This document shows positions 1-5,796 of a DNA stretch of 11,556 nt, one piece after another (position 1 is the first letter of the stretch; every line of letters starts with the position of its first letter). The translations under genes were made by a program, and so were the position numbers. The notes beneath the pieces are model-generated. The model worked only from the letters and a program-made list of their open reading frames with translations. It did not search any database and was not told the DNA's origin. The stretch covers positions 1-11,556 of the forward strand of contig NW_011887319.1 of NCBI RefSeq assembly GCF_000151315.2. The letters run 5' to 3'. This stretch comes from Capsaspora owczarzaki ATCC 30864 (lineage: Eukaryota; Opisthokonta; Filasterea).

Positions 1-20
1 TTCGACTCCCACCTCTGCAT
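1..20 (+). tRNA. 3' end of a truncated tRNA
   Basis: The window opens inside a tRNA: T-loop TTCGACT (1-7), 3' half of the T stem CCCAC (8-12), acceptor strand CTCTGCA (13-19) and discriminator T (20). Spacing and orientation fit the complete tRNAs that follow, and the next tRNA begins 2 nt later. The anticodon is outside the window. A T (U73) discriminator is typical of tRNA-Cys, and of bacterial tRNA-Gly, so Cys is a weak guess only. Confidence 0.6.
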
Positions 21-21
21 A

Positions 22-92
22 GCATCAATAATTTAATGGTAGAATATCCGTTTTCCAAATGGACTGTGGCGGTTCGATTCCGTCTTGATGTA
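22..92 (+). tRNA. tRNA-Gly(TCC)
   Basis: A full cloverleaf can be folded by hand. Acceptor GCATCAA (22-28) pairs with TTGATGT (85-91), with one G.T closing pair. The D stem is ATT/AAT (31-33/43-45) with GG in the loop. Anticodon stem TCCGT/ATGGA (47-51/59-63) closes loop TTTCCAA, with anticodon TCC at 54-56 reading GGA glycine codons. T stem GGCGG/CCGTC closes TTCGATT. The discriminator is A (92) and no CCA is encoded. GGTTCGATTCC (71-81) matches the RNA polymerase III B box. A run of four T (51-54) lies inside the gene. Confidence 0.9.
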
Positions 93-93
93 T

Positions 94-164
94 GACAACA
101 TAGTACAATGGTAGTACTTCTGCCTGTCTAGCAGAAAATCGAGGTTCGATTCCTCGTGTTGTCG
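94..164 (+). tRNA. tRNA-Asp(GTC)
   Basis: The acceptor GACAACA (94-100) pairs perfectly with TGTTGTC (157-163). D stem GTA/TAC is at 103-105/115-117. Anticodon stem TCTGC/GCAGA (119-123/131-135) closes loop CTGTCTA, with anticodon GTC at 126-128. T stem CGAGG/CCTCG closes TTCGATT. The discriminator is G (164), as expected for Asp tRNAs. Only one nucleotide separates it from the preceding tRNA, and no CCA is encoded. The B box GGTTCGATTCC is at 143-153. Confidence 0.93.
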
Positions 165-166
165 CG

Positions 167-237
167 GTACAGTTAGTTTAATGGAAGAACATCATCTTGT
201 GGCGTTGGGGATACAGGTTCGATTCCTGTACTGTACA
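167..237 (+). tRNA. tRNA-His(GTG)
   Basis: Acceptor GTACAGT (167-173) pairs perfectly with ACTGTAC (230-236). D stem GTT/AAC is at 176-178/188-190. The anticodon loop is TTGTGGC (197-203), with anticodon GTG at 199-201. The anticodon stem TCATC/GTTGG has one G.T pair and one T-T mismatch. T stem ACAGG/CCTGT closes TTCGATT. The discriminator is A, as in eukaryotic cytosolic tRNA-His. The base before the acceptor (166) is G, which could serve as the G-1 identity base if kept during 5' processing. No CCA is encoded. Confidence 0.85.
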
Positions 238-239
238 TG

Positions 240-315
240 ACAATCGGTAGTTGACTAACTATTGACTGTCAATGAGCGGTAATTCTCATTGACGACCATT
301 AGGCATTTAGATTGT
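240..315 (+). ncRNA. possible structured RNA between tRNA genes
   Basis: No gene is visible between the His tRNA and the tRNA-like element, but the stretch can fold. ACAATC (240-245) pairs with GATTGT (310-315). Inside lie a small hairpin TAGTT/AACTA (248-252/257-261) and a perfect 9-bp hairpin GTCAATGAG/CTCATTGAC (268-276/285-293) with loop CGGTAATT. Cleavage at the flanking tRNA ends would release it as an RNA of roughly 90 nt. It has no T-arm signature, so it is not called a tRNA. The 9-bp hairpin is certain as a sequence feature; its being an RNA is inference. Confidence 0.3.
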
Positions 316-325
316 ATACTATTAT

Positions 326-397
326 GCAGACTGTAGCATAAATGGACTCATGCGTGTGTTAACTCATAAGATATCGGTTCGAGGCCGATCGGTTTGC
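326..397 (+). other. tRNA-like element or decayed tRNA
   Basis: The acceptor and T arms are good: GCAGACTG (326-333) pairs with CGGTTTGC (390-397), including G.T pairs, and ATCGG/CCGAT (373-377/385-389) closes TTCGAGG. A D arm GCAT/ATGC (336-339/350-353) is also possible. Only 18 nt (355-372) remain for the anticodon arm plus variable region, against about 21 in a normal tRNA. The best fold is a 4-bp stem TGTG/CATA with a 6-nt loop, so no anticodon is assigned. It may be a tRNA pseudogene or a tRNA-shaped processing signal. Confidence 0.45.
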
Positions 398-399
398 TG

Positions 400-403
400 T
401 TTT
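400..403 (+). terminator. possible RNA polymerase III T-run terminator
   Basis: Four T residues start 3 nt after the last tRNA-like element and could end a Pol III transcript of the array. The support is weak, because another TTTT run lies inside tRNA-Gly at 51-54. Confidence 0.25.
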
Positions 404-435
404 AATTTACTTAGTTATTCAACTCAATAAATTAA

Positions 436-1230
436 TCACTTCCTGCGAGGAATTTTAGAGCCACCTGATTTTGATCTGGCGCCATTGGTACGTTGTTTTT
501 GTACCGTCTTTGCTTTAGGAGTTCGAAGATCGTATCGGCGATCGGCAGCTTGCAATTCGATCACTCTAGGAGTTGTGTCACCAAATTCTTCCAGCTCATC
601 GATCTCCTGCTCCCCATCAACCATCTCCTTCAGTTTCTCGATATCTTCTGCAGTCGTTTTTGCAGGATCAACAACGATCAACCCTTCTGGATGTTCTTCA
701 ATGAATTCATCAGCGTCATTTACACGAACAAAAATTTCAGCAGCTTCTTCTGGTGTCAATTCACGTATGGGTTTCTTCAGCTCTTTATCCGCACGTAACT
801 TGTCTTGCTGCTTCTTCCATTTCTTCCCACTGGGCATTGAAACGGCATCTTCATCATCTTCCTGTGCAGCTTCAAACTCTTCTGGCGTTTGGAAATGTTT
901 GTGACGGTCACGTTTAGGTTTCGCTGAATAACTAGCAACCTCATGATCAGCTTTGGTCTTGGTACCTTCTGTGAACTTAACCCGTTCCGTCTTCGAGTCG
1001 AAACTACTCTTCATTGCACTTCTGATGGGAACTTGATACTGTTGAGCCAAATGCGAAGAAATACTCTTCGACTTGTTCTTGCCACAACTGGCGCATTGAA
1101 CGATCAAATAATATCGAAATGCTCCAGCTTTCTTGGTTGGTTTCTTTAGAATGTGCGGGTCAGTGTACGCGTTCTCTGTGTTCTTTTTCTCGCTCATACA
1201 ACGAATGCGCTCTTCATGTTCGTCTGCCAT
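436..1230 (-). CDS. hypothetical charged CxxC protein
   Basis: This 264-residue protein is not recognised with confidence. Near residues 46-49 it has a CASC pair followed by GKNKSKSIS. That resembles the half zinc-ribbon CxxCxKxK segments of small proteins in Polinton-like and adintovirus genomes, but only one CxxC pair is present, so metal binding would need a partner. The middle is very rich in Glu, Asp and Lys (about 110-215) and probably partly disordered. The C-terminal 40 residues are strongly basic with SGGSK near the end, suggesting nucleic-acid or virion-core association. The ATG at 1230 sits 2 nt from a TATATA motif. It is the last gene of the minus-strand block and faces the tRNA array convergently. 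A packaged core protein is an inference from charge and position only. Confidence 0.75.
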   Translation of the reverse strand: MADEHEERIRCMSEKKNTENAYTDPHILKKPTKKAGAFRYYLIVQCASCGKNKSKSISSHLAQQYQVPIRSAMKSSFDSKTERVKFTEGTKTKADHEVASYSAKPKRDRHKHFQTPEEFEAAQEDDEDAVSMPSGKKWKKQQDKLRADKELKKPIRELTPEEAAEIFVRVNDADEFIEEHPEGLIVVDPAKTTAEDIEKLKEMVDGEQEIDELEEFGDTTPRVIELQAADRRYDLRTPKAKTVQKQRTNGARSKSGGSKIPRRK

Positions 1231-1231
1231 G

Positions 1232-1239
1232 TTATATAT
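1232..1239 (-). promoter_or_regulatory. TATA-like motif abutting the start
   Basis: On the coding strand TATATAAC immediately precedes the ATG at 1230, the arrangement seen at most virion genes in this window. Confidence 0.4.
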
Positions 1240-1246
1240 TTACGCC

Positions 1247-1678
1247 TCATTTTTGTTTTGACCACCATGCCTTGATAAAACTGTCATTTTTCTTCTTGTT
1301 AGTGGAAAAATCATACAACACATCGACAACATCTCTCTTCAATGATTCTTTGATGACATAACAACAGAAGTAACCACATGCATTACTTTTGATATCCTGT
1401 ATTTGTACAGTATTACCCATACATTGCTTGGTGCCACTTTTCATGAATTCCAATATCGCTGGAGGAGGATCAACACCAAAAGGATCGAAATAGAAGCAGT
1501 TCTCGCCGACATTACAGACAGCAACCCAGTGAGTGCCGCCGCCACTGCTGTTGTCCATATTCACGACGTAATTCTTTGCAGCAATTTTTGCTGGTAACCG
1601 ATCTTTCGAGTAAACTCCATCGAAATACGGATCATGGCGGAAGAACGCTTGGATATCTAAATTACTCAATCGCTGCAT
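1247..1678 (-). CDS. adenain-type cysteine protease (virion maturation protease)
   Basis: This 143-residue protein carries the catalytic signature of the adenovirus protease family (peptidase C5 / Ulp1-like fold). His50 lies in THWVAV, followed by the acidic residue Asp65 in CFYFDPFG, Gln94 in VQIQD for the oxyanion hole, and the nucleophile Cys101 in ACGYFCC. The order His-Asp-Gln-Cys, the spacing and the DPFG segment match the family, and the size is near the short end of viral adenains. In adenoviruses and predicted in Polintons this enzyme cleaves capsid and core precursors after Gly-rich sites during particle maturation. Its place 3' of the capsid genes fits that role. The ATG at 1678 follows a TATATAT run by 3 nt. 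Sixteen nucleotides separate its stop from the next start. Confidence 0.92.
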   Translation of the reverse strand: MQRLSNLDIQAFFRHDPYFDGVYSKDRLPAKIAAKNYVVNMDNSSGGGTHWVAVCNVGENCFYFDPFGVDPPPAILEFMKSGTKQCMGNTVQIQDIKSNACGYFCCYVIKESLKRDVVDVLYDFSTNKKKNDSFIKAWWSKQK

Positions 1679-1680
1679 GA

Positions 1681-1689
1681 ATATATATG
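1681..1689 (-). promoter_or_regulatory. TATA-like motif abutting the protease start
   Basis: The coding strand reads TCATATATATTC then ATG, placing an alternating TA run 3-4 nt before the protease start. Confidence 0.35.
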
Positions 1690-1701
1690 AACTTGAGAAA
1701 C

Positions 1702-2214
1702 TTATTCAAACAAACCACGCCCCATCATGTAGCCCAAGAATTGAATGATAACATCGCCTCTTCCTTTCTGTAGTTCATTCAGGACATGCTCGCGTGTTTT
1801 TTTCGGCATATCTGTTTCATCAACGATAGCGATTAGATGTTTGATCATGTCAGGAGAAAATGTAGTCGTCAAAGCACCACCGCTGATGACACGACTTACA
1901 GGATCTACGATGGTTTGTTTAATCGTCTCAGCGATTTCTTTAGGATTAGCACGTTTCACGATTTCCTTGAACATAGGTGTGCTTATGGCCTTAATAACAA
2001 CCGATTTCAAATCAGCAAATGCACCACTACCTATCTGACTCTTTGTAAGCTTAATGGTCACAGGCAAACCATATTTAATTTGTTCTAACATTTGACGGGC
2101 TTGAGCCGCAGTTAATTTAATTCGTGTACCATTTTCGTGGGCAACAGCACCACCATATTGATCAATCAATAATCGTAAATCAGTCATGGGATCTAATATA
2201 CAGTTAATCAACAT
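1702..2214 (-). CDS. small hypothetical protein with Lys-Leu-Thr-x-x-Gln motifs
   Basis: This 170-residue protein has no enzymatic motif. Two related stretches are visible: RIKLTAAQARQM at about residues 32-43 and TIKLTKSQIGSGAF at about 53-66, each with an I-K-L-T-x-x-Q core. Similar repeated LT..Q segments occur, as I recall, in unassigned virion-gene neighbours of Polinton-like and adintovirus elements, so a minor virion role is possible. The C-terminal half is helical-looking and ends GYMMGRGLFE. The start at 2214 is preceded directly by AATATA. An alternative ATG at 2187 has a TGTATAT motif further away (about 8 nt), so the true start may be nine codons later. It lies 11 nt after the capsid gene's stop. 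Confidence 0.7.
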   Translation of the reverse strand: MLINCILDPMTDLRLLIDQYGGAVAHENGTRIKLTAAQARQMLEQIKYGLPVTIKLTKSQIGSGAFADLKSVVIKAISTPMFKEIVKRANPKEIAETIKQTIVDPVSRVISGGALTTTFSPDMIKHLIAIVDETDMPKKTREHVLNELQKGRGDVIIQFLGYMMGRGLFE

Positions 2215-2225
2215 TATATTAGGGT

Positions 2226-3734
2226 TTAAGCGACATTCATAACACCGTTGTCACTGGTAATCTTTGCATGGCGCAGACACTTGGCGACATAGAGATAGCG
2301 AGTAGCAACGTTTGGAGTGTTACCAACATTGTTCGTGTGAACTGGCTTGAATGATGCCATAATCTTGCATTCAAGAAGGTTACTGGCATTAACAGCTTCA
2401 GTACTTGTAAAATCGAATAATGTCTGGAAATAATTACGTCTGTAGTCAATCCAACCGATTTGTGCACTTGTAGATGTATCCAAACCAGAGCTAGCTAAAG
2501 ACTGGGTGTAATAATCGTACAAAATGACATCGGACGTGATTGGAGACGCGTATAATGGCTTGGTGTTTAGTTTAACAGTAACATCTGTGACTCTGCGATT
2601 GTAGATATATGGGTACAACTTGTCCGAAGGAATGATACCATCATTACCAACTGGATCAGCCATGGCAAGGATGTAAAGTTGACGCAGATCTGTTTCTTTC
2701 TCGAACAAGACCTTGTCGGTGACGGACGCGATCAAATTGTTCGCAATGACATCTTCTTTGACAACGTACTGGAAATATTCCAAATCCTTGCTGTAGTTCA
2801 GAGATAGTGTGTTGAACAATGGCTGGTGTTCTGTATGCCACTCGACCATTGGAATGTATAATTTAGCGGTGCCGTTGATTGGAGTGAACGAGAAATTATG
2901 AGCAACGCCGGCAGTGGTTGTGGCGAGTGTTGGATAAGCGTCGGTCTTTCTATCCATATTAATATCCATGCGAAGATTCCAGATAGCGAAATCCATTGCA
3001 CGGAAAGCATCTGTGAAGAACTTCATTGGGAACGGAATACGATACTGGAGTGAAGTGCTTACCCCAGCAACAAATGGAGTGAGAGAATAAGTTTCGAGAA
3101 CGGCTTTGCGGATGGCGAAAGCTTGGTTACCGACAATTTGTAGTGGTGTGGTAGCAACTGGAACGGTAACAGCATCGCTGACCAACTCACCGATTTTGGC
3201 ACCAGCAGCACCGGTGTTGTTGACGGTTTTGTTGTCTACAGTACCAGCCAAATCGACTGCAGGGAACTCGTACCCATATGCTGCATTAGTCTGAACATCA
3301 TTGGCATCAAGAGCGTAAGCATACTGACGACCTTTGGTTTCAGCGTAATCTTTGCTCCATTCTGCCATCCAGTGAAGGTGATTTGTTAATGGTAAATGCT
3401 TGTCGTCATCGAGAATAACTTTATTTTGTGTGCCCATCGTGATGTTCACGCCACCAAGCAGTGAGTATGTACCACAGTTCAGTGAGAAACTGTCATACTC
3501 TGCTTGTGAAATTGCTAATCCGTTTGCTTTCTTCAGCAAATAATCAATCATAACATAGCCATTAGCTGGATCCGACCAACCTGATTGTAATGAATTGACG
3601 TTGAATTTGATACCTGAACTGTAGTTGCCGTTGTTATTATCGGGTAATTCCACATATTCGTATCGGTTGAATGGCTTGAACTCGATATTGGGATTACCCG
3701 AAGTGTTCATCAAAAGTACGTGCTGACGATTCAT
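2226..3734 (-). CDS. probable major capsid protein (double jelly-roll)
   Basis: This protein of about 502 residues is the longest in the structural block. It lies between the penton-like gene and the protease, where Polinton-type genomes carry the major capsid protein. The N-terminus (HVLLMNTSGNPNIEFKPFNRY) and an aromatic segment LTNHLHWMAEWSKDYAE near residue 120 resemble hexon-like double jelly-roll proteins of Polintons and adintoviruses. It is rich in beta-branched residues, Asn and Thr, with no membrane segment or signal peptide. Length also fits (about 500-650 in the group). The open frame extends upstream to a TTG at 3749 and another ATG at 3743. The ATG at 3734 is chosen because TGTATAG ends one base before it, the same arrangement as at the penton gene. 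The fold assignment is inferred and needs a structure prediction or profile search. Confidence 0.8.
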   Translation of the reverse strand: MNRQHVLLMNTSGNPNIEFKPFNRYEYVELPDNNNGNYSSGIKFNVNSLQSGWSDPANGYVMIDYLLKKANGLAISQAEYDSFSLNCGTYSLLGGVNITMGTQNKVILDDDKHLPLTNHLHWMAEWSKDYAETKGRQYAYALDANDVQTNAAYGYEFPAVDLAGTVDNKTVNNTGAAGAKIGELVSDAVTVPVATTPLQIVGNQAFAIRKAVLETYSLTPFVAGVSTSLQYRIPFPMKFFTDAFRAMDFAIWNLRMDINMDRKTDAYPTLATTTAGVAHNFSFTPINGTAKLYIPMVEWHTEHQPLFNTLSLNYSKDLEYFQYVVKEDVIANNLIASVTDKVLFEKETDLRQLYILAMADPVGNDGIIPSDKLYPYIYNRRVTDVTVKLNTKPLYASPITSDVILYDYYTQSLASSGLDTSTSAQIGWIDYRRNYFQTLFDFTSTEAVNASNLLECKIMASFKPVHTNNVGNTPNVATRYLYVAKCLRHAKITSDNGVMNVA

Positions 3735-3742
3735 GCTATACA
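3735..3742 (-). promoter_or_regulatory. late-type TGTATAG motif before the capsid gene
   Basis: The coding strand reads TGTATAGC then ATG at 3734. The same heptamer occurs before the penton-like gene (5061-5067), with TATATAG before the gene starting at 4303. The repeated sequence and spacing support a shared promoter and decide the capsid start. Confidence 0.5.
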
Positions 3743-3761
3743 TTCTCAATAGAAATAAAGA

Positions 3762-3775
3762 TGATCAATTGATCA
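3762..3775. repeat. 14-bp perfect palindrome between virion genes
   Basis: TGATCAATTGATCA is a perfect palindrome 6 nt beyond the stop of the minor virion gene (3782) and just upstream of the capsid gene. On the minus strand it is followed by a T-rich stretch. It could be a 3'-end hairpin or a protein-binding site; nothing in the sequence decides between them. Confidence 0.4.
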
Positions 3776-3781
3776 CATTCA

Positions 3782-4303
3782 TTAATAATACTTGACAGAA
3801 CCACCTCGCTTGGCTGAACCGCCTCTGTATGCAGGGAACTTATATTCCTCCAATAATTTTGCTCTGTTTGCGGCTTTCGTTTCGAGATCATCAGCTGTTC
3901 TTGTAGAAGTGGATGACGGTGGAATTTCAACGGTAGGGTCTTTGTAATCACCTCCATTATTGGTGGTTGTTTTGGAAACCTTAACAGCGGCGTCCACTGC
4001 AGTCTTTTCAGCTTGTTTGCCCATTTGCTGCACTTTCTTTAATATGGCTTCGGTACCAGCAGCAGCAGTTTTCTTGATCTGTTGCTCAGCAATTTGTGTA
4101 CCTGTTTCTTTGGCTTTCTGAATGAGATTTGGAGCTTGCTCCTTCGCTTTGCCTAGCAAAGTAGTAGCTCCTGATTTCAAGAACTTGCCGACTGTTGTCA
4201 ACATTTCTTTCACCCCGTCTCCATGTTGGACAGGAAGATAACGTACACGAAGGACGCCTCCATTTCGGCGGATGTTTCGTCTTACAAAGTCAGATCTGCG
4301 CAT
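3782..4303 (-). CDS. basic minor virion / core-like protein
   Basis: This 173-residue protein is Lys/Arg-rich, with an Arg-rich N-terminus (residues 1-24). The segment LPVQHGDGVKEMLTTVGKFL (about 23-42) and the following LKSGATTLLGKAKEQAP resemble small virion proteins of Polinton and adintovirus genomes that are often compared with adenovirus core or pVI-like proteins. Residues 45-115 look alpha-helical and Ala/Lys-rich; 116-145 are Ser/Thr/Pro-rich and probably disordered. The C-terminus carries two RGGS motifs (160-163 and 166-169), and GG occurs at 15-16. Adenain cuts after Gly-rich sites, so these could be processed, but they do not fit the strict adenovirus consensus. The ATG at 4303 directly follows TATATAG. 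It lies between the penton-like and capsid genes. Confidence 0.75.
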   Translation of the reverse strand: MRRSDFVRRNIRRNGGVLRVRYLPVQHGDGVKEMLTTVGKFLKSGATTLLGKAKEQAPNLIQKAKETGTQIAEQQIKKTAAAGTEAILKKVQQMGKQAEKTAVDAAVKVSKTTTNNGGDYKDPTVEIPPSSTSTRTADDLETKAANRAKLLEEYKFPAYRGGSAKRGGSVKYY

Positions 4304-4311
4304 CTATATAA
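4304..4311 (-). promoter_or_regulatory. late-type TATATAG motif before the minor virion gene
   Basis: The coding strand reads TTATATAG then ATG at 4303, one of the clearest instances of the TATA-abutting-ATG arrangement. Confidence 0.45.
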
Positions 4312-4322
4312 TTAACTGGAGA

Positions 4323-5060
4323 TTAATCTTCGTCGCTGAATATCAATCTCACAACAACATTACGATCCTCCATATCCAAAGCCTTGCCATCTTCATCTTG
4401 AAATTCAATGCTCAGACTTCGTTTGTCGGTACCGTTGCAATCAATATATGTTAATTGCTGTACTTGACGTTCCAGAATGTCGCCTGAAGTACCGTACGCA
4501 GGGAATGAGTACAAGCATTTAGGTTCAGGATGATAATCATTCCTCAAAAAATCGCAAAGTATCATAATTGAATTTATTCGATCGACATCTGGCAAGTTCT
4601 GACTTGTGAATGAAGAATTGTATGTAGCTGCATCAATTCCAAGCAATTGACCAATGCCCGCTGGAATAGTCAATGTGTACGGAGAACTAATGCTGACACC
4701 TGTTCTGTTTCTCACATCATTCAAATACAAGGATATGCTGTAGACATCGACACCGCTTACAGTTGTGTAGTCGCCATTACCGTGCATTATTTCATGCAAA
4801 ACACCGTTCATATCAGAAATTGAATACAAACCATCTGGGAATGTGACAGTGACATCATCGGTTCCATTATTGTATGAAAATGTGTTGTTTCCATATGCTG
4901 CTTTGATGTTTTTCCAACTTACTGGGATGCTTGCGGATTCGAAAGCCACTTTCCATTTTCGCATATCCATCTTGTCAGTTAAATCCAGCTGGAATATATT
5001 CGCCTTCTTGTTAGATGTTTTTGCATCAAGCGTCTTGTTAAATGGGTAGGCGAAACGCAT
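4323..5060 (-). CDS. penton-like minor capsid protein (single jelly-roll)
   Basis: This 245-residue, beta-rich protein matches the pattern of the Polinton/adintovirus penton or minor capsid protein. It has a short N-terminal strand region (YPFNKTLDAKTSNKKANIFQ), a strand-turn segment VTFPDGLYSISDMNGVLHEI (about 73-92), a loop SISSPYTLTIPAGIGQLLG, then a conserved-looking core DRINSIMILCDFLRNDYHPE near residue 160. It ends with an edge strand SIEFQDEDGKALDMEDRNVV followed by RLIFSDED. Order and length fit the family, in which pentamers fill the icosahedral vertices. The next genes in the transcription direction are the minor virion protein and the capsid protein. The ATG at 5060 directly follows TGTATAG. 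The assignment rests on pattern and neighbourhood rather than a database match. Confidence 0.78.
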   Translation of the reverse strand: MRFAYPFNKTLDAKTSNKKANIFQLDLTDKMDMRKWKVAFESASIPVSWKNIKAAYGNNTFSYNNGTDDVTVTFPDGLYSISDMNGVLHEIMHGNGDYTTVSGVDVYSISLYLNDVRNRTGVSISSPYTLTIPAGIGQLLGIDAATYNSSFTSQNLPDVDRINSIMILCDFLRNDYHPEPKCLYSFPAYGTSGDILERQVQQLTYIDCNGTDKRSLSIEFQDEDGKALDMEDRNVVVRLIFSDED

Positions 5061-5067
5061 CTATACA
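5061..5067 (-). promoter_or_regulatory. late-type TGTATAG motif before the penton-like gene
   Basis: The coding strand reads TGTATAG immediately followed by ATG at 5060, identical in sequence to the motif before the capsid gene. Confidence 0.5.
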
Positions 5068-5068
5068 A

Positions 5069-5773
5069 TCAATGAATAAAGTTTTCTACGTATTCTTTCG
5101 CAGTTGCGTCATTGAACACTTTATTCTGTCTGCACAGCTCAATTAGATTCAATGCTTCATTCTTCAATTCCTTGTTGCCAGTATTGCCAGCATGGATTTC
5201 TCCAAGCAGTACCTTCAATCTATCGGATGCATCGCGGACACTGGTCAGATGAATATCACCACAGCCTCCTGACATTATTTTTTGTTTGCCAATGATATCA
5301 ACACCACATTTATGACAAATGGAATTGTAGAACGCTGTTTCGGGTTCTGTTAACTGTACTTTGTTGCTATTGATCTTCTTCCGAGTGAATGCTTTCTTGA
5401 GATTTTCAGATAAGACAATATTGGAAATACCATTTACTTTCCGACCATTGGCCTGTGAAATGGAGAGCGTTCCTTTCTTTAATTTCTTGACATCAACAAA
5501 ATAACGACCGAATCTTGCTTTTCCTTCAGGGATATCGACATCACCACCAGCTTTTGTAGGCAGTTTTCCGCCACCACCAGCACTGACAGGTAGTTTACCA
5601 CCACCGCCGGCTTTTTTCGGCAGCTTAGCACCACTACCACTGTAGTCAGAGTCACTTGAATGTTCATCTGATTCGTCTTGGCCTTCATAGTTGGCCTGTC
5701 TGTCGCTAAGATCACGTAAATTCCGACTAATTAACCCTCTGTTAATTCCCCTATTATTTATGCGTTTCTCACC
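5069..5773 (-). CDS. frame-displaced C-terminal part of a virion-associated protein
   Basis: An uninterrupted frame of 234 codons runs from just after an in-frame TAG (5776-5774) to a TGA at 5069. It has no ATG until 5275, which would give only 68 residues. In order it contains an acidic Ser/Asp stretch (about 33-43), three GGGGKLP-type repeats (46-77), a domain starting RFGRYFVDVKKLKKGTLSIS (about 87-106), a CHKC pair, then MSGGCGD and an LLGEIHAGNTGNKELKNEAL segment. Both of the latter two segments resemble uncharacterised proteins of Polinton-like elements. Its frame is the one the upstream gene (5758-6369) would continue in if one unit of the 23-bp tandem duplication at 5749-5796 were absent. 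It is therefore best read as the 3' half of a broken gene, unless frameshifting or an internal start (ATG at 5275) is used. Confidence 0.6.
   Translation of the reverse strand, partial: GEKRINNRGINRGLISRNLRDLSDRQANYEGQDESDEHSSDSDYSGSGAKLPKKAGGGGKLPVSAGGGGKLPTKAGGDVDIPEGKARFGRYFVDVKKLKKGTLSISQANGRKVNGISNIVLSENLKKAFTRKKINSNKVQLTEPETAFYNSICHKCGVDIIGKQKIMSGGCGDIHLTSVRDASDRLKVLLGEIHAGNTGNKELKNEALNLIELCRQNKVFNDATAKEYVENFIH
5543..5629 (-). repeat. in-frame 30-bp repeats encoding GGGGKLPxxA
   Basis: Three copies of a ten-residue unit, with KLP at frame positions 50-52, 60-62 and 70-72, are joined by Gly runs. The spacing is exactly 30 bp and third-base changes separate the copies. This is a flexible Gly-rich linker between the acidic stretch and the RFGRYF domain, and Gly-rich linkers of this kind are candidate adenain cleavage regions. 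Confidence 0.7.
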
Positions 5774-5796
5774 CTATTATTTATGCGTTTCTCACC
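5749..5796. repeat. perfect 23-bp tandem duplication
   Basis: Units 5749-5771 and 5772-5794 are identical, and the first two bases of a third period follow. Since 23 is not a multiple of three, the duplication moves the upstream reading frame into a TAA at 5760-5758, while the downstream frame stays open. Complete identity suggests a recent event, a variable locus or an assembly artefact. Confidence 0.95.

Noticed and set aside
238-325. A further complete tRNA gene
   Set aside because: No T-arm with the TTC signature and no acceptable anticodon arm can be formed, so it is listed only as a possible structured RNA.
485-904. 139-residue Ser-rich plus-strand open frame
   Set aside because: It is antisense to the charged minus-strand gene; its Ser/Phe-rich composition is what the complement of Glu/Lys-rich codons produces.
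3735-3749. Longer capsid start at 3749 or 3743
   Set aside because: The first codon at 3749 is TTG, and the TGTATAG motif used at the penton gene points to the ATG at 3734.
5479-5715. 78-residue minus-strand open frame starting with ATG
   Set aside because: It is an out-of-frame shadow of the Gly-rich KLP repeat frame, which has the meaningful protein features.
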